Assembly: GCA_012514505.1 (NCBI GenBank)
Contig: JAAZAD010000104.1
Location: 1-50,533 of the forward strand
Direction: 5' to 3'
Source: Rhodococcus sp. (in: high G+C Gram-positive bacteria)
Lineage (GTDB): Bacteria > Actinomycetota > Actinomycetes > Mycobacteriales > Mycobacteriaceae
Length of the DNA: 50,533 nt
Shown: positions 1 through 7,634 of the stretch, piece by piece
Numbering within the stretch: the first letter of the stretch is position 1
How the letters are laid out: each line of letters opens with the position of its first letter
Position numbers and translations under genes: made by a program
Notes under the pieces: model-generated
The model's input: the letters and a program-made list of their open reading frames with translations, nothing else
Database searches by the model: none
What the model was told of the DNA's origin: nothing

Positions 1-560
1 ATCATCGCCTCGGCGACGAGGAAGAAATAGGCGGGTCCGGAACCCGATACCGCGGTGACGGCGTCGATCTGCGATTCCTTGACGGTGACGACCTTTCCGA
101 CAGACCCGAGAACCCCACGCACCGTCTCGAGGTGGTCGGGTTTCACGTGTCGTCCCGGGGCGATCGCGCTGATCCCCTCCCCCACCAACATCGGGGTATT
201 CGGCATCACCCGCACGACGGGGAAACCGGCGGGCAGCCTGGTCTCGTAGAACCCGGTGGGAATTCCCGCGACCAGCGACACGATCATCTGCTCACGTTCA
301 CCGTCGAGATCTGCCTTCGACACCTCGACCAGAGCCGAGTCCACGTCGGCGGGCTTGACGGCGATCACGATGACATCCGCACCTTCCGCAGCGTCTGCGG
401 TGTCGGTGACACGCACCGAGTACGTGTCCGCCAGTTCTTCGGCGCGCCCCGGATGCTGTTCCGCAACGACCAAATCTCTGACGGCATGGTTCGCCTGCAG
501 CAGTCCCGAAATCAGCGCTTCACCGATTCGGCCACCACCGATAACTGCAATTCTCGTCAT
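1..560 (-). CDS. proC: pyrroline-5-carboxylate reductase, C-terminus beyond window edge
   Basis: Reduces 1-pyrroline-5-carboxylate to proline with NAD(P)H, the last step of proline synthesis, in the cytosol. The visible protein, about 186 residues read leftwards off the window, opens with MTRIAVIGGGRIGEALISGL, a Rossmann GxGxxG nucleotide-binding loop. It also carries the family signatures VIVIAVKPADV, RVMPNTP and the start of the AVSGSGPAYFF segment. The ATG at 558-560 is chosen because the Rossmann strand begins immediately after it; no strong ribosome site precedes it. It lies 33 bp behind the thioesterase gene in the same direction, so it is probably the last gene of the ppx-to-proC transcript. 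The matching M. tuberculosis cluster (Rv0496-Rv0500) also ends in proC. The missing C-terminal helical domain is a window effect, not a truncation. Confidence 0.93.
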   Translation of the reverse strand, partial: MTRIAVIGGGRIGEALISGLLQANHAVRDLVVAEQHPGRAEELADTYSVRVTDTADAAEGADVIVIAVKPADVDSALVEVSKADLDGEREQMIVSLVAGIPTGFYETRLPAGFPVVRVMPNTPMLVGEGISAIAPGRHVKPDHLETVRGVLGSVGKVVTVKESQIDAVTAVSGSGPAYFFLVAEAM

Positions 561-593
561 GGTGGACAGCCTGCCACGGGCTCTCTCGCTCGG

Positions 594-1430
594 TCAGCGG
601 GGGATCATGGCCAGCTGACGACTCTGCACCACGACGGCACCGGTGGAGTCGAGGACGGTGTGGTCTTCCTCGAACCAGGTGGCGCCCACAACGGTCGTGC
701 GCGCCATGACACGAAGCCATCCTGGTGCGGGCATGCGACGCAAGAACGTCGTGAGCTGCACGGTCGGCGTCCAGCCGAACATCCCGCGGTTCATCGTCAC
801 GGGGACCGAGATGTCACCGGTCATGATCGCGAACAGCGCGGCCGTGTCGGGATCCTCCTCGTCGGCGGGGCGCGGACGCACCCACATCCGAACCTCGGGC
901 TCACCCATTTCGCCGGTCAGGAACTGCGCGGACGTTCCGTCGACGCGCATGTCGCATCCCTTCGCCACGTTCACGATCTGCCCGATCGGGTGATCCGGAG
1001 TCACGGCGATCGCGTCGGCCGGCGGTTCGACGGGCATGGAAGCGGGCGACAAATCCTTGACGTAAACGGGCGCGTCCGCGTCCGGAACGCCGAGCGTCAC
1101 CGAGGCACAGACCGCGACCCGCTCCCCCTGCGCAAGTTCGACGTCGATCAGCGAAACCTGTTTGCCGCTCTTGCGCACCCGCGTCGACAACGAGATGGGT
1201 CCGGGATCGGGCGCGGCGAGGTAGTTCGCACTCACGGCAAGGGGCTGAACACCAGGACTCGCCCCGTCACCGTCCCGGAAGGTGCGACGAGCGGCGGCGG
1301 CGCACAGCGCCATCATCGAGCCGCCGTGCACCTTCGGACCGATGGTCCACACGGGGTCGATGGATGCCTGGAACGAATTCTCGCCGTTTGCTGTGAGTGC
1401 ATTCAAGTCATGGAAGGGGCCGGTGTTCAC
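594..1430 (-). CDS. thioesterase-superfamily protein (double hotdog, TesB-like)
   Basis: Predicted acyl-CoA thioesterase-like protein of 278 residues. The N-terminal half has a hotdog-like pattern (DPVWTIGPKVHGGSMMALCAAA, where HGG marks the hotdog helix), and the C-terminal half repeats the fold around FGWTPTVQLTTFLRR. This matches the tandem-hotdog thioesterase-like superfamily; the substrate is unknown. It starts with GTG at 1428-1430, and that GTG overlaps the TGA of the upstream MerR gene by 4 bp (GTGA), so translation of the two is probably coupled. Position between the MerR gene and proC corresponds to the Rv0499 position in M. tuberculosis. I cannot tell a catalytic enzyme from an acyl-binding relative. 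Confidence 0.8.
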   Translation of the reverse strand: MNTGPFHDLNALTANGENSFQASIDPVWTIGPKVHGGSMMALCAAAARRTFRDGDGASPGVQPLAVSANYLAAPDPGPISLSTRVRKSGKQVSLIDVELAQGERVAVCASVTLGVPDADAPVYVKDLSPASMPVEPPADAIAVTPDHPIGQIVNVAKGCDMRVDGTSAQFLTGEMGEPEVRMWVRPRPADEEDPDTAALFAIMTGDISVPVTMNRGMFGWTPTVQLTTFLRRMPAPGWLRVMARTTVVGATWFEEDHTVLDSTGAVVVQSRQLAMIPR

Positions 1431-2077
1431 GGTGGATCCTGTCGATCGGGGTTTTCGGTTTTCAGGAGGAGAAGCTTGGCGGTGAGGTCCTGGTGCGCGA
1501 GGCGCCGAAGAGCGGCGATGATCGGCTCGTAAAGGATCGTTCCGAGCACTGCGTACTGCGCTTGGCCGGCTGCCGCACCGGTCGGCATCATGCGAATGTC
1601 GGTTTCCGCAATGCCGCGTATGTGCTCCCCATAGGCGGCGACACGTTCGTCGTCCATGGGGATTCCCGCTGCCTCCGCAGCCTCGAGCGCACGTTCGAGT
1701 TGAGCGACGGCAACGAAGCGGGGGTCGTAGATCTGTCCCAGTTGCTCGAGAACTCGACGGGCCCGCGGGTAGTCCTGGTGCTCACCGTCCTCGGCGTCGG
1801 AGACGTACGGCGGCAACTGTGCGATCACTTTTCCGAGGAGCTCGAATCGGGAATCGTCGGGCTTTTCGATCAGACGCAAGATCGTCCGTATCCGGGGAAT
1901 CGCGAGGCCTGCGTTGGAGAGGGCCTTGATCAACGCGAGCCGATCGAGGTGCTCGTCTCCATACGTGGCCTGGGTGGCGCTGGTGGCCTCACCCGGCATC
2001 AGTAGACCCTCGCGGAGGTAGTACTTCACCGTTGCCAACGGGACGCCACTGCGCGCGACCAATTCGGAAACCCGCAT
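1427..2077 (-). CDS. MerR-family transcriptional regulator
   Basis: DNA-binding regulator of 216 residues. The N-terminus MRVSELVARSGVPLATVKYY is a typical MerR winged helix-turn-helix (residues about 1-70), followed by a long alpha-helical C-terminal region with no obvious Cys metal-binding motif, so an organic or acyl ligand is more likely than a metal. The ATG at 2075-2077 is chosen because GAGGAGG lies 4 bp upstream; an in-frame GTG six codons earlier lacks such a site. A perfect 12-bp-arm inverted repeat lies at 2097-2130, where a MerR dimer would sit on its own promoter. The gene overlaps the thioesterase gene by 4 bp, so the thioesterase and possibly proC are likely co-regulated. Confidence 0.88.
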   Translation of the reverse strand: MRVSELVARSGVPLATVKYYLREGLLMPGEATSATQATYGDEHLDRLALIKALSNAGLAIPRIRTILRLIEKPDDSRFELLGKVIAQLPPYVSDAEDGEHQDYPRARRVLEQLGQIYDPRFVAVAQLERALEAAEAAGIPMDDERVAAYGEHIRGIAETDIRMMPTGAAAGQAQYAVLGTILYEPIIAALRRLAHQDLTAKLLLLKTENPDRQDPP

Positions 2078-2096
2078 GACACCTCCTCGAACCACT

Positions 2097-2130
2097 GCTC
2101 GATACCCATACTATCCAATGGGTATCGAGC
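2097..2130. promoter_or_regulatory. palindromic operator of the MerR gene
   Basis: Perfect inverted repeat with 12-bp arms (GCTCGATACCCA at 2097-2108, its complement at 2119-2130) around a 10-bp AT-rich centre. It fills the 56-bp gap between the TIM-barrel gene stop and the MerR start. Perfect arms and proximity to a MerR gene make autoregulation the simplest reading. It could also act as a hairpin at the end of the TIM-barrel gene. Confidence 0.75.
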
Positions 2131-2133
2131 ACG

Positions 2134-2997
2134 TCATCCGTGGGCCGACTCGAGGTTCTCCCGCGCGAACGCAAGAGCCTGCGCCAGCATCGCCGAACGC
2201 TCCCGCCTGGTCCGTGCGTTCTGCGTGTTGATCTCGACAACCGCCTGGCCTGCAAAGCCCGAGTCCATCAGGTGACGGCACACCTCCACGCAGGGCTGAC
2301 TTCCGTCGCCGGGCACGAGGTGTTCGTCCAACGACGCGCCGTTGCCGTCCGCAAGATGCAAATGCGTCAGGCCGCTACCCATCCGCTTCGCCAGCTTCAT
2401 TGCATCCATTCCGGCGGTCGCCGTGTGCGAGAGGTCGAGCGTGTAGTGGTCGTGTCCGGAGTCGGTGGGGTCGTAGGACGGACTGAACGCGGACAGCGCG
2501 GGGCCCGGGCCACCTCGTCGGCGCAAACGCTCGGCAGAACGTTCCTTGCCCCCGAAGACCCCGTCGGCGCGCATCGGGAACATGTTCTCCACGGCCACGA
2601 TCACATCGCTGCGCGATTCGAGGTCGGCGACCTGGTCTGCGAACCCGTCGGCGTAACGCCGCTGCCACCGGAACGGTGGATGTACCACGACGGTGGCCGC
2701 CCCGAGCGCTTCGGCTGTGCGTACCGAACGCTCCAATTTGGCGGTGGGGTCCGAACCCCACACTCGCTGCGAGATCAGCAGGCACGGTGCGTGAACCGCC
2801 TGGACCGGAACCGCGTACTTCCGTACGAGTGCGCGGACGGCCGCGATGTCCTGACTCACCGATTCGGCCCACACCATGAGCTCGACACCGTCGTAGCCCA
2901 CCTCGGCTGCATAACGGAACGCCGCCTCGGTGTTCTCGGGATACACAGAGGCCGTCGACAAACCCACCAAAACCTTTGGTGGACGACTTGTACTCAT
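2134..2997 (-). CDS. sugar phosphate isomerase/epimerase-type TIM barrel protein
   Basis: Protein of 287 residues of the xylose-isomerase-like TIM barrel (AP endonuclease 2) superfamily. It starts LVGLSTASVYPENTEAAF, followed by AAEVGYDGVELMVW (strand 2 with a metal-ligand Glu), VQAVHAPCLL, VVVHPPFRW, VAVENMFP, YTLDLSHTATAG, LTHLHLADGNG and AVVEINTQNA. His, Glu and Asp residues at strand ends suit a divalent-metal site. Substrate is unknown; isomerase, epimerase and endonuclease activities all occur in this fold. It starts 7 bp after the stop of the repeat-rich membrane protein gene and matches the Rv0498 position. Co-transcription with the ppx-like gene is likely. Confidence 0.83.
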   Translation of the reverse strand: MSTSRPPKVLVGLSTASVYPENTEAAFRYAAEVGYDGVELMVWAESVSQDIAAVRALVRKYAVPVQAVHAPCLLISQRVWGSDPTAKLERSVRTAEALGAATVVVHPPFRWQRRYADGFADQVADLESRSDVIVAVENMFPMRADGVFGGKERSAERLRRRGGPGPALSAFSPSYDPTDSGHDHYTLDLSHTATAGMDAMKLAKRMGSGLTHLHLADGNGASLDEHLVPGDGSQPCVEVCRHLMDSGFAGQAVVEINTQNARTRRERSAMLAQALAFARENLESAHG

Positions 2998-3004
2998 GTG
3001 CCGG

Positions 3005-4654
3005 TCAACCTGACGCGAGCATGAAGGCGAGCGGACCCATCGTCACGATCATGCCCACGACCACTGCTATCACGAAACTGGTGATGTCGTCGGTTCTGCG
3101 CAGGATCCGGACCATTGCGACCAGTCCGACGATAACGAGGAGGGCGAGAATCAGCGCCACCCACGGCAGCGAATCCCACAGTTTCTCGAAGCCCTTGAAC
3201 ATCAGCGCACCCGCGATGACGGCAACGACACCTTGCCCGATCAGCACGGCCCATTCATGAACGGAGCTGGGCGAGTCAGGTTCCGAATCGTCCGATTCCG
3301 CATCATGTGGCCCGGAATCGTGCAGTTCCTGATCGTACGGTTCCTGATCGCTGCGGTCGCGCTCGACGCGGTCCGGTCCGGTATCGGACGCGCTGTCTTT
3401 CGCTGGGCTGCGTGTCTCGCGAACATCCTCGTCATCGACCTTATCGGTGCCGACAGTACGTGTTGCCGCGGCAGAACCGACCGCCGTCGTAGAGGGAGCC
3501 ACCATCGGCTCGTCGTCTTCGTCGTACTCATCCGATTTCGTCCGGAACGCGGTCAGACGATCACGCAGCGACAGCTTGCTGCGGGCCGCCTCCGCCTTGG
3601 CTGCCGCCCGCGACGCTGCCCTACCCAGAGGAGACGCAGCCCGACGGCCGGAGGCGGAGGTGATCTCGGTCTTCTCCGCGTCGGTCTCGTCCGGTACCGG
3701 CGATGCCGCGCTCGGCACTTGCTCCGACGAACGTCCCCGGTGGATCAGATCACGGCCCGGCCCCGAGCCGGACAGAAGCGAAGGCTCGGGCTGTACGGGA
3801 CGCTGGGCCGAACGCTCCGGCTGCGGTGAACGCTCAGCACCCGCCGAGCGCCCGGTATCACGTGCACGAAATTGGGGACGACTTGCAATGGGTTCATCAT
3901 CGTCCTCGTCGTCGTACTGATCCGTACCCGACGTGGACGACCCTGACCAGGAAGGCGCTGACGCCGCCCTGGGAGACGCAGATGCGCCCTGACCGCGGAA
4001 TTGCGGACGACTCGCAATGGGTTCGTCGTCATCCTCGTCGTCGTAATCATCGACGTACCGGTTCGCCCTCGACGTCGATGACGCTGATGGCGCGGACGCG
4101 GACCTCTCGGACGCCGATGCGGCGCGACCACGGTACTGCGGACGACTCGCAATGGGTTCGTCGTCATCCTCGTCGTCGTAATCATCGACGTATTGGTTCG
4201 CCCTCGACGTCGATGATGCCGACGTGGATGACGCGGACGCGGAAGGCGCTGACGCCGACGAACCGCCCAGGAACCCGCCCCACGTCTCGGTAGCAGGTGA
4301 ACTCGCTTCCTCGCGCTTCGCGGGAGCCGGCGTGGGGGCAGGAACGGACCGATCCGCCGCCGGAATCGATGTGGGCGTCGCCGGCGCCGGTGTTTCGGCG
4401 GGTGCAGCGGGCGGCGTGACGGGTGCCGGCGGGGCGCTGGGTGCAGCAGCGGCTGTGGGTGCCGGTGGTTCTACGAGATTGCGATTCGAGGCCTCGTCCC
4501 GGATCACCGGGATCTCGCCCGTCAATTCGGCAACGGAGATTCCACCTTTGGCTCCACGGCGGCGACGCCCGCCGCGGGACTCCATCTGCCCACCATTCCG
4601 CTTGAGCAGTTCGGCGACAGAAATCTGCCCCGTGTCCTCGGGCTTGTCGGTCAT
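3005..4654 (-). CDS. repeat-rich membrane protein, Rv0497-like
   Basis: Protein of 549 residues, function unknown. The N-terminus carries two ISVAEL motifs (ISVAELLKRNGG near residue 11 and ISVAELTGEIP near residue 39) separated by a basic RGGRRRRG patch. A long low-complexity region rich in Pro, Ala and Ser follows, then a strongly acidic segment with three copies of a unit containing DDEDDDEPIASRPQ (about residues 150-275). The last 85 residues form three hydrophobic helices (HEWAVLIGQGVVAVIAGALM, SLPWVALILALLVIVGLVAM, FVIAVVVGMIVTMGPLAFML). The ATG overlaps the ppx-like stop by 4 bp (ATGA), so coupling is expected. The M. tuberculosis counterpart is much shorter as I recall, so the acidic repeats look like a lineage-specific expansion. 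Confidence 0.85.
   Translation of the reverse strand: MTDKPEDTGQISVAELLKRNGGQMESRGGRRRRGAKGGISVAELTGEIPVIRDEASNRNLVEPPAPTAAAAPSAPPAPVTPPAAPAETPAPATPTSIPAADRSVPAPTPAPAKREEASSPATETWGGFLGGSSASAPSASASSTSASSTSRANQYVDDYDDEDDDEPIASRPQYRGRAASASERSASAPSASSTSRANRYVDDYDDEDDDEPIASRPQFRGQGASASPRAASAPSWSGSSTSGTDQYDDEDDDEPIASRPQFRARDTGRSAGAERSPQPERSAQRPVQPEPSLLSGSGPGRDLIHRGRSSEQVPSAASPVPDETDAEKTEITSASGRRAASPLGRAASRAAAKAEAARSKLSLRDRLTAFRTKSDEYDEDDEPMVAPSTTAVGSAAATRTVGTDKVDDEDVRETRSPAKDSASDTGPDRVERDRSDQEPYDQELHDSGPHDAESDDSEPDSPSSVHEWAVLIGQGVVAVIAGALMFKGFEKLWDSLPWVALILALLVIVGLVAMVRILRRTDDITSFVIAVVVGMIVTMGPLAFMLASG
3873..4218 (-). repeat. in-gene direct repeats encoding acidic DDEDDDEPIASRPQ units
   Basis: Three successive copies of a unit of 129-135 bp lie within the membrane protein gene. 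The anchor CTCGCAATGGGTTCGTC occurs at 4011 and 4146, with a diverged copy (CTTGCAATGG) at 3882. The two copies at about 4004-4085 and 4137-4218 are nearly identical over some 80 bp, which points to a recent duplication or slippage in frame (45 and 43 residues). Confidence 0.85.
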
Positions 4655-5604
4655 CGGGCCCTCACCATCAATTCACCGCCCATTTCTGTATCGAGCTTGC
4701 GCAGAATCAGCCCTTCACGAAGTGCCCACGGGCACATTTCGAGTTCGTTCACCCCGAGAGCTCTCATGCTTGCTTCTGCCACCAGTGCCCCGGCCACGAT
4801 CTGCTGTGATCGATCGGAGCTGACACCTTCCAATTCTGCACGGTCCGACGCGGTCATTCGCGATATGAACGCGATGAGTTGCCGAAGACCGCTGGCTGTG
4901 AGGGTGCGTTTCACGCGCGGACCTGCACCGGAAGGCGCGGCACCGGTGAGGCGAGCGAGCGAGCGGAACGTCTTGGAGGTGGCGACGGACCTGTCCCACT
5001 CCCCGGCGGCAAGAATCTCCTTCGCGGGTGCGGTCAGCTCCGCTTCGAGCCAATCACGGAGAACGGCAACACGACGCTTGCCCGGCGGATCGGCGTCGAG
5101 CCAATCCCTGGTGAGTCGACCTGCACCGAGCTGCAGCGAGAAGGCGACATCCGGGTCCTCGTCTCCGCCCGACGTCAGCTCGAGCGATCCACCACCGATG
5201 TCGAGATTCAGGATGCGGCCCGCACTCCATCCGTACCAGCGGCGCACCGCGAGGAACGTCAGACGCGCCTCGTCGACGCCGGACAGCACCTCGAGATTCA
5301 CGCCCGTCTCGTTGCGCACGCGAGCGAGCACGTCTTCCGAGTTGTTGGCGTCACGAACAGCTGACGTCGCAAATGCCATGAGCTCACCGCAACCGGATTT
5401 CTCGGCGATTGCCGAGAAATCGCGCACGGTAGACACGAGTCGATCCGACCCGGACGAGGTGATGTCACCTGCGGCGTTCGTGTTCTCCGCGAGGCGCAGC
5501 GTTTCCTTCGTCGAGCTCATGGGTGTGGGGTGGCCGCCCCGGTGGGCGTCCACAACGAGTAGATGGACGGTGTTGCTTCCGACATCGAGTACCCCAAGTC
5601 GCAC
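4651..5604 (-). CDS. ppx1: Ppx/GppA-family exopolyphosphatase
   Basis: Hydrolyses terminal phosphates of polyphosphate or the pppGpp pentaphosphate, affecting stringent and stress signalling. The 317-residue protein has the ASKHA nucleotide-fold signatures of the family: [15 protein letters not shown] at the N-terminus, [12 protein letters not shown] (about residue 85), and [11 protein letters not shown] (about residue 145). It is the short single-module form, without the C-terminal HD domain of E. coli Ppx, as in the M. tuberculosis PPX1 (Rv0496). It starts at GTG 5602-5604; the hexamer TACCGT lies 6 nt upstream (5611-5616), which fits a leaderless transcript. It leads a minus-strand operon that appears to run through proC. 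A polyphosphate kinase-2 gene lies at 42.4 kb in the same window. Confidence 0.9.
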   Translation of the reverse strand: MRLGVLDVGSNTVHLLVVDAHRGGHPTPMSSTKETLRLAENTNAAGDITSSGSDRLVSTVRDFSAIAEKSGCGELMAFATSAVRDANNSEDVLARVRNETGVNLEVLSGVDEARLTFLAVRRWYGWSAGRILNLDIGGGSLELTSGGDEDPDVAFSLQLGAGRLTRDWLDADPPGKRRVAVLRDWLEAELTAPAKEILAAGEWDRSVATSKTFRSLARLTGAAPSGAGPRVKRTLTASGLRQLIAFISRMTASDRAELEGVSSDRSQQIVAGALVAEASMRALGVNELEMCPWALREGLILRKLDTEMGGELMVRAR

Positions 5605-5670
5605 ATGAACACGGTACTGGGTCTACCGTCGGGCCTTGTGACAGCAGGTAGAACAGACCGGTCTCACAAG

Positions 5671-6447
5671 ATGACGCCCACCCCCGAAGTGCCCCTCGAT
5701 TTCCCTCGAGAATGGGTGGAGTTTCTGGATCCGGCGAATCCCGAGCATCTGGTAGCTGCGGATATGACCTGGCTGTTGTCCCACTGGACCTGCGTATTCG
5801 GCACCCCGGCGTGTCAGGGCATCATCGGGGATCGCCCCGACGACGGCTGCTGCTCGCACGGCGCCTTCCTCTCGGACGAGGAAGACCTCGAGAAATTGAA
5901 CGAGTCCGTGAAGCTGCTCACACCCGAGAAGTGGCAGTTCATGGAGAAGGGCCTGGGGAAGAAGGGCTACCTCGAGGAAGACGACCTCGAGGACGAGCCG
6001 GCCCTGCGAACCAGGCGCTACAAGGGAGCGTGCATCTTCCTCAACCGTCCGGGGTTCGAAGGCGGCGTGGGATGCGCTTTGCACTCGATGGCTCTCGACC
6101 GGGGAATCGAACCGCTCGAGGTGAAGCCGGATGTGTGCTGGCAGCTCCCGATCCGCCGCACCCAGGAGTGGGTGGATCGGCCGGACGGCGAACAGATTCT
6201 GCGAACCACCATCACCGAGTACGACAGGCGCGGTTGGGGTGAAGGCGGCGAAGACCTGGACTGGTACTGCTCCGGCTCACCGGACGCCCACGTCGGCAAG
6301 AAGCAGGTGTGGCAGTCGTATGCACCCGAACTGACCGAACTGCTCGGCAAACCGGCGTACGACGAACTGGCCAAGCTCTGCAAACGGCGCGCTGGTCTCG
6401 GACTGATCGCCGTGCACCCCGCGACCACCCAGGCACAGAGTCACTGA
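5671..6447 (+). CDS. Rv0495c-like conserved Cys-rich protein
   Basis: Conserved actinobacterial protein of unknown function, 258 residues from the ATG at 5671. Its start [21 protein letters not shown] is recognisable as the Rv0495c family, and it is divergent from ppx as in M. tuberculosis. Cysteines occur in an ordered set: [42 protein letters not shown] and DWYCSG. Such spacing suggests zinc or an iron-sulfur centre, but I know of no demonstrated cofactor. An in-frame ATG at 5605 would extend the protein by 22 residues, but it abuts the GTG of ppx on the other strand and leaves no promoter space, so 5671 is preferred with moderate certainty. Palindromic element A starts 2 bp after the stop. 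Confidence 0.8.
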   Translation: MTPTPEVPLDFPREWVEFLDPANPEHLVAADMTWLLSHWTCVFGTPACQGIIGDRPDDGCCSHGAFLSDEEDLEKLNESVKLLTPEKWQFMEKGLGKKGYLEEDDLEDEPALRTRRYKGACIFLNRPGFEGGVGCALHSMALDRGIEPLEVKPDVCWQLPIRRTQEWVDRPDGEQILRTTITEYDRRGWGEGGEDLDWYCSGSPDAHVGKKQVWQSYAPELTELLGKPAYDELAKLCKRRAGLGLIAVHPATTQAQSH

Positions 6448-6448
6448 C

Positions 6449-6508
6449 CCTGTGAGTGGTTGACGACCCCCTGGACTCGCTAACCACTCACAGGCGCCGT
6501 AGGCGCCT
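6449..6508. repeat. palindromic element, copy A
   Basis: A 46-bp imperfect inverted repeat (6449-6494) has outer arms CCTGTGAGTGGTT and AACCACTCACAGG. It is followed, overlapping by a few bases, by a perfect 7-bp hairpin AGGCGCC (6492-6498), loop GTA, GGCGCCT (6502-6508). It lies between two plus-strand genes, directly after the Rv0495c-like stop. The putative promoter hexamer TACCCT of the next gene starts at its last base. Confidence 0.9.
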
Positions 6509-6520
6509 ACCCTCGGACAT

Positions 6521-7591
6521 ATGTCTGCTCAACGCCATGCCCGACTTCATTTCTCGACGGAGACGAAGGCCGCAGAAACCCACACGAACCTGTCCGCCAT
6601 CCGTACGGACGGGGCCGTCCTGTGGGTGGCCGGCGACGAGAGCACCACTATCGAACGGCTGACCCGCCAACCGGGTGGGCATGGGGTGACCTACGACGAC
6701 GAGGTCTCCTTCCGCCTGTCCGATCTGGTGTCTTTACCGTCCGGTGAGGACAGCGAGGAAGCCGACCTCGAGGGGCTCGCACGGGATGGCCGTTACCTGT
6801 GGGCGGTCGGCTCCCACAGCCTCAAACGCTCCCGCGTCAAGGACCGCCACGACGGTGAGAAGGCGTTCTCACGGCTGGGCACGGTGAAGTCCGAAGCCAA
6901 TCGCCACATCCTGGTCCGCATTCCGGTCGTGGACGTGGACGGCATGCCCACGCTCGCCCGCGAGACCGAAATCGACGGGAACGTCGAATATGCGGCGATG
7001 CTGGGTGGGCACTCCGACAGCCTCAACGATCTGCTGAAACGTGATCCCCATGTCGGACCGTTCCTGTCGATTCCCAGCAAGGACAACGGGTTCGACGTGG
7101 AGGGCATCGCCGCGTTCGGCGACCGTGTCTTCGTCGGACTGCGTGGCCCGGTTCTGCGCGGCTGGGCCATCGTCATCGAATTGCGGTTGACTCCGACACG
7201 GAAGAATCCCCGCCGTCTCAAGGCCAGGCGTCTGGAAAACGGGGCACGCTATCGCAAGCACATGTTCGATCTCGGTGGTCTGGGTGTGCGCGACCTGTGC
7301 ACCCAGGGCGACGACATTCTGGTGCTCGCCGGGCCGACCATGGACCTGGACGGGCCGGTGACGGTCTTCCGGTGGCACGGCGCGGCGGCAGCAGACGAGC
7401 AGCTCGTCGTCCGGGGCGATCGCCTCACCCCCGAACTCGAGCTTCCCTACGGGAAGGGTGATGACCACGCCGAAGGCATCGCTCTCCTGGGAACTACAGA
7501 AGAACCCGAACTGCTCGTCGTCTACGACAGCCCTGGCGAGCACCGCAAGAACCCCAAGCTGGGGATGCTCGCGGACCGCTTCACGCTCTGA
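6521..7591 (+). CDS. DUF3616 domain protein
   Basis: Protein of 356 residues of the DUF3616 family; function unknown. Recognisable blocks are RTDGAVLWVAGDESTTIERL, EADLEGLARDGRYLWAVGSHSLKR, NGFDVEGIAAFGDRVFVGLRGPVLRGWAIVIEL and HAEGIALL near the end. The repeated EGL/EGI plus VGLRGP pattern suggests a beta-propeller-like fold. There is no signal peptide, so it is probably cytosolic. TACCCT at 6508-6513 lies 7 nt before the ATG, consistent with a leaderless transcript starting just after palindromic element A. It converges with the kinase gene across a 36-bp gap of tandem hairpins. Confidence 0.85.
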   Translation: MSAQRHARLHFSTETKAAETHTNLSAIRTDGAVLWVAGDESTTIERLTRQPGGHGVTYDDEVSFRLSDLVSLPSGEDSEEADLEGLARDGRYLWAVGSHSLKRSRVKDRHDGEKAFSRLGTVKSEANRHILVRIPVVDVDGMPTLARETEIDGNVEYAAMLGGHSDSLNDLLKRDPHVGPFLSIPSKDNGFDVEGIAAFGDRVFVGLRGPVLRGWAIVIELRLTPTRKNPRRLKARRLENGARYRKHMFDLGGLGVRDLCTQGDDILVLAGPTMDLDGPVTVFRWHGAAAADEQLVVRGDRLTPELELPYGKGDDHAEGIALLGTTEEPELLVVYDSPGEHRKNPKLGMLADRFTL

Positions 7592-7634
7592 CGCGACAGC
7601 GTCTATGTGGCTCTGACGCGACAGCGTCTACGTG
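7585..7634. repeat. two tandem 25-bp hairpin units between convergent genes
   Basis: Two near-identical 25-bp units (7585-7609 and 7610-7634, one T/C difference) each contain GACGC-GACA-GCGTC, a 5-bp perfect stem. Each unit carries TGA on the plus strand and TAG on the minus strand. The first supplies the stop of the DUF3616 gene and the second the stop of the kinase gene. Probably a duplicated bidirectional terminator; the stems are short and lack T tracts. Confidence 0.7.

Noticed and set aside
132-1532. Long plus-strand open frame (466 codons) opposite the thioesterase and proC genes
   Set aside because: Rich in Arg, His and Gly with no recognisable domain; it is the antisense shadow of genuine GC-rich genes. 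The same holds for 8798-10030, 21754-23229, 20389-21705 and 47132-48571.
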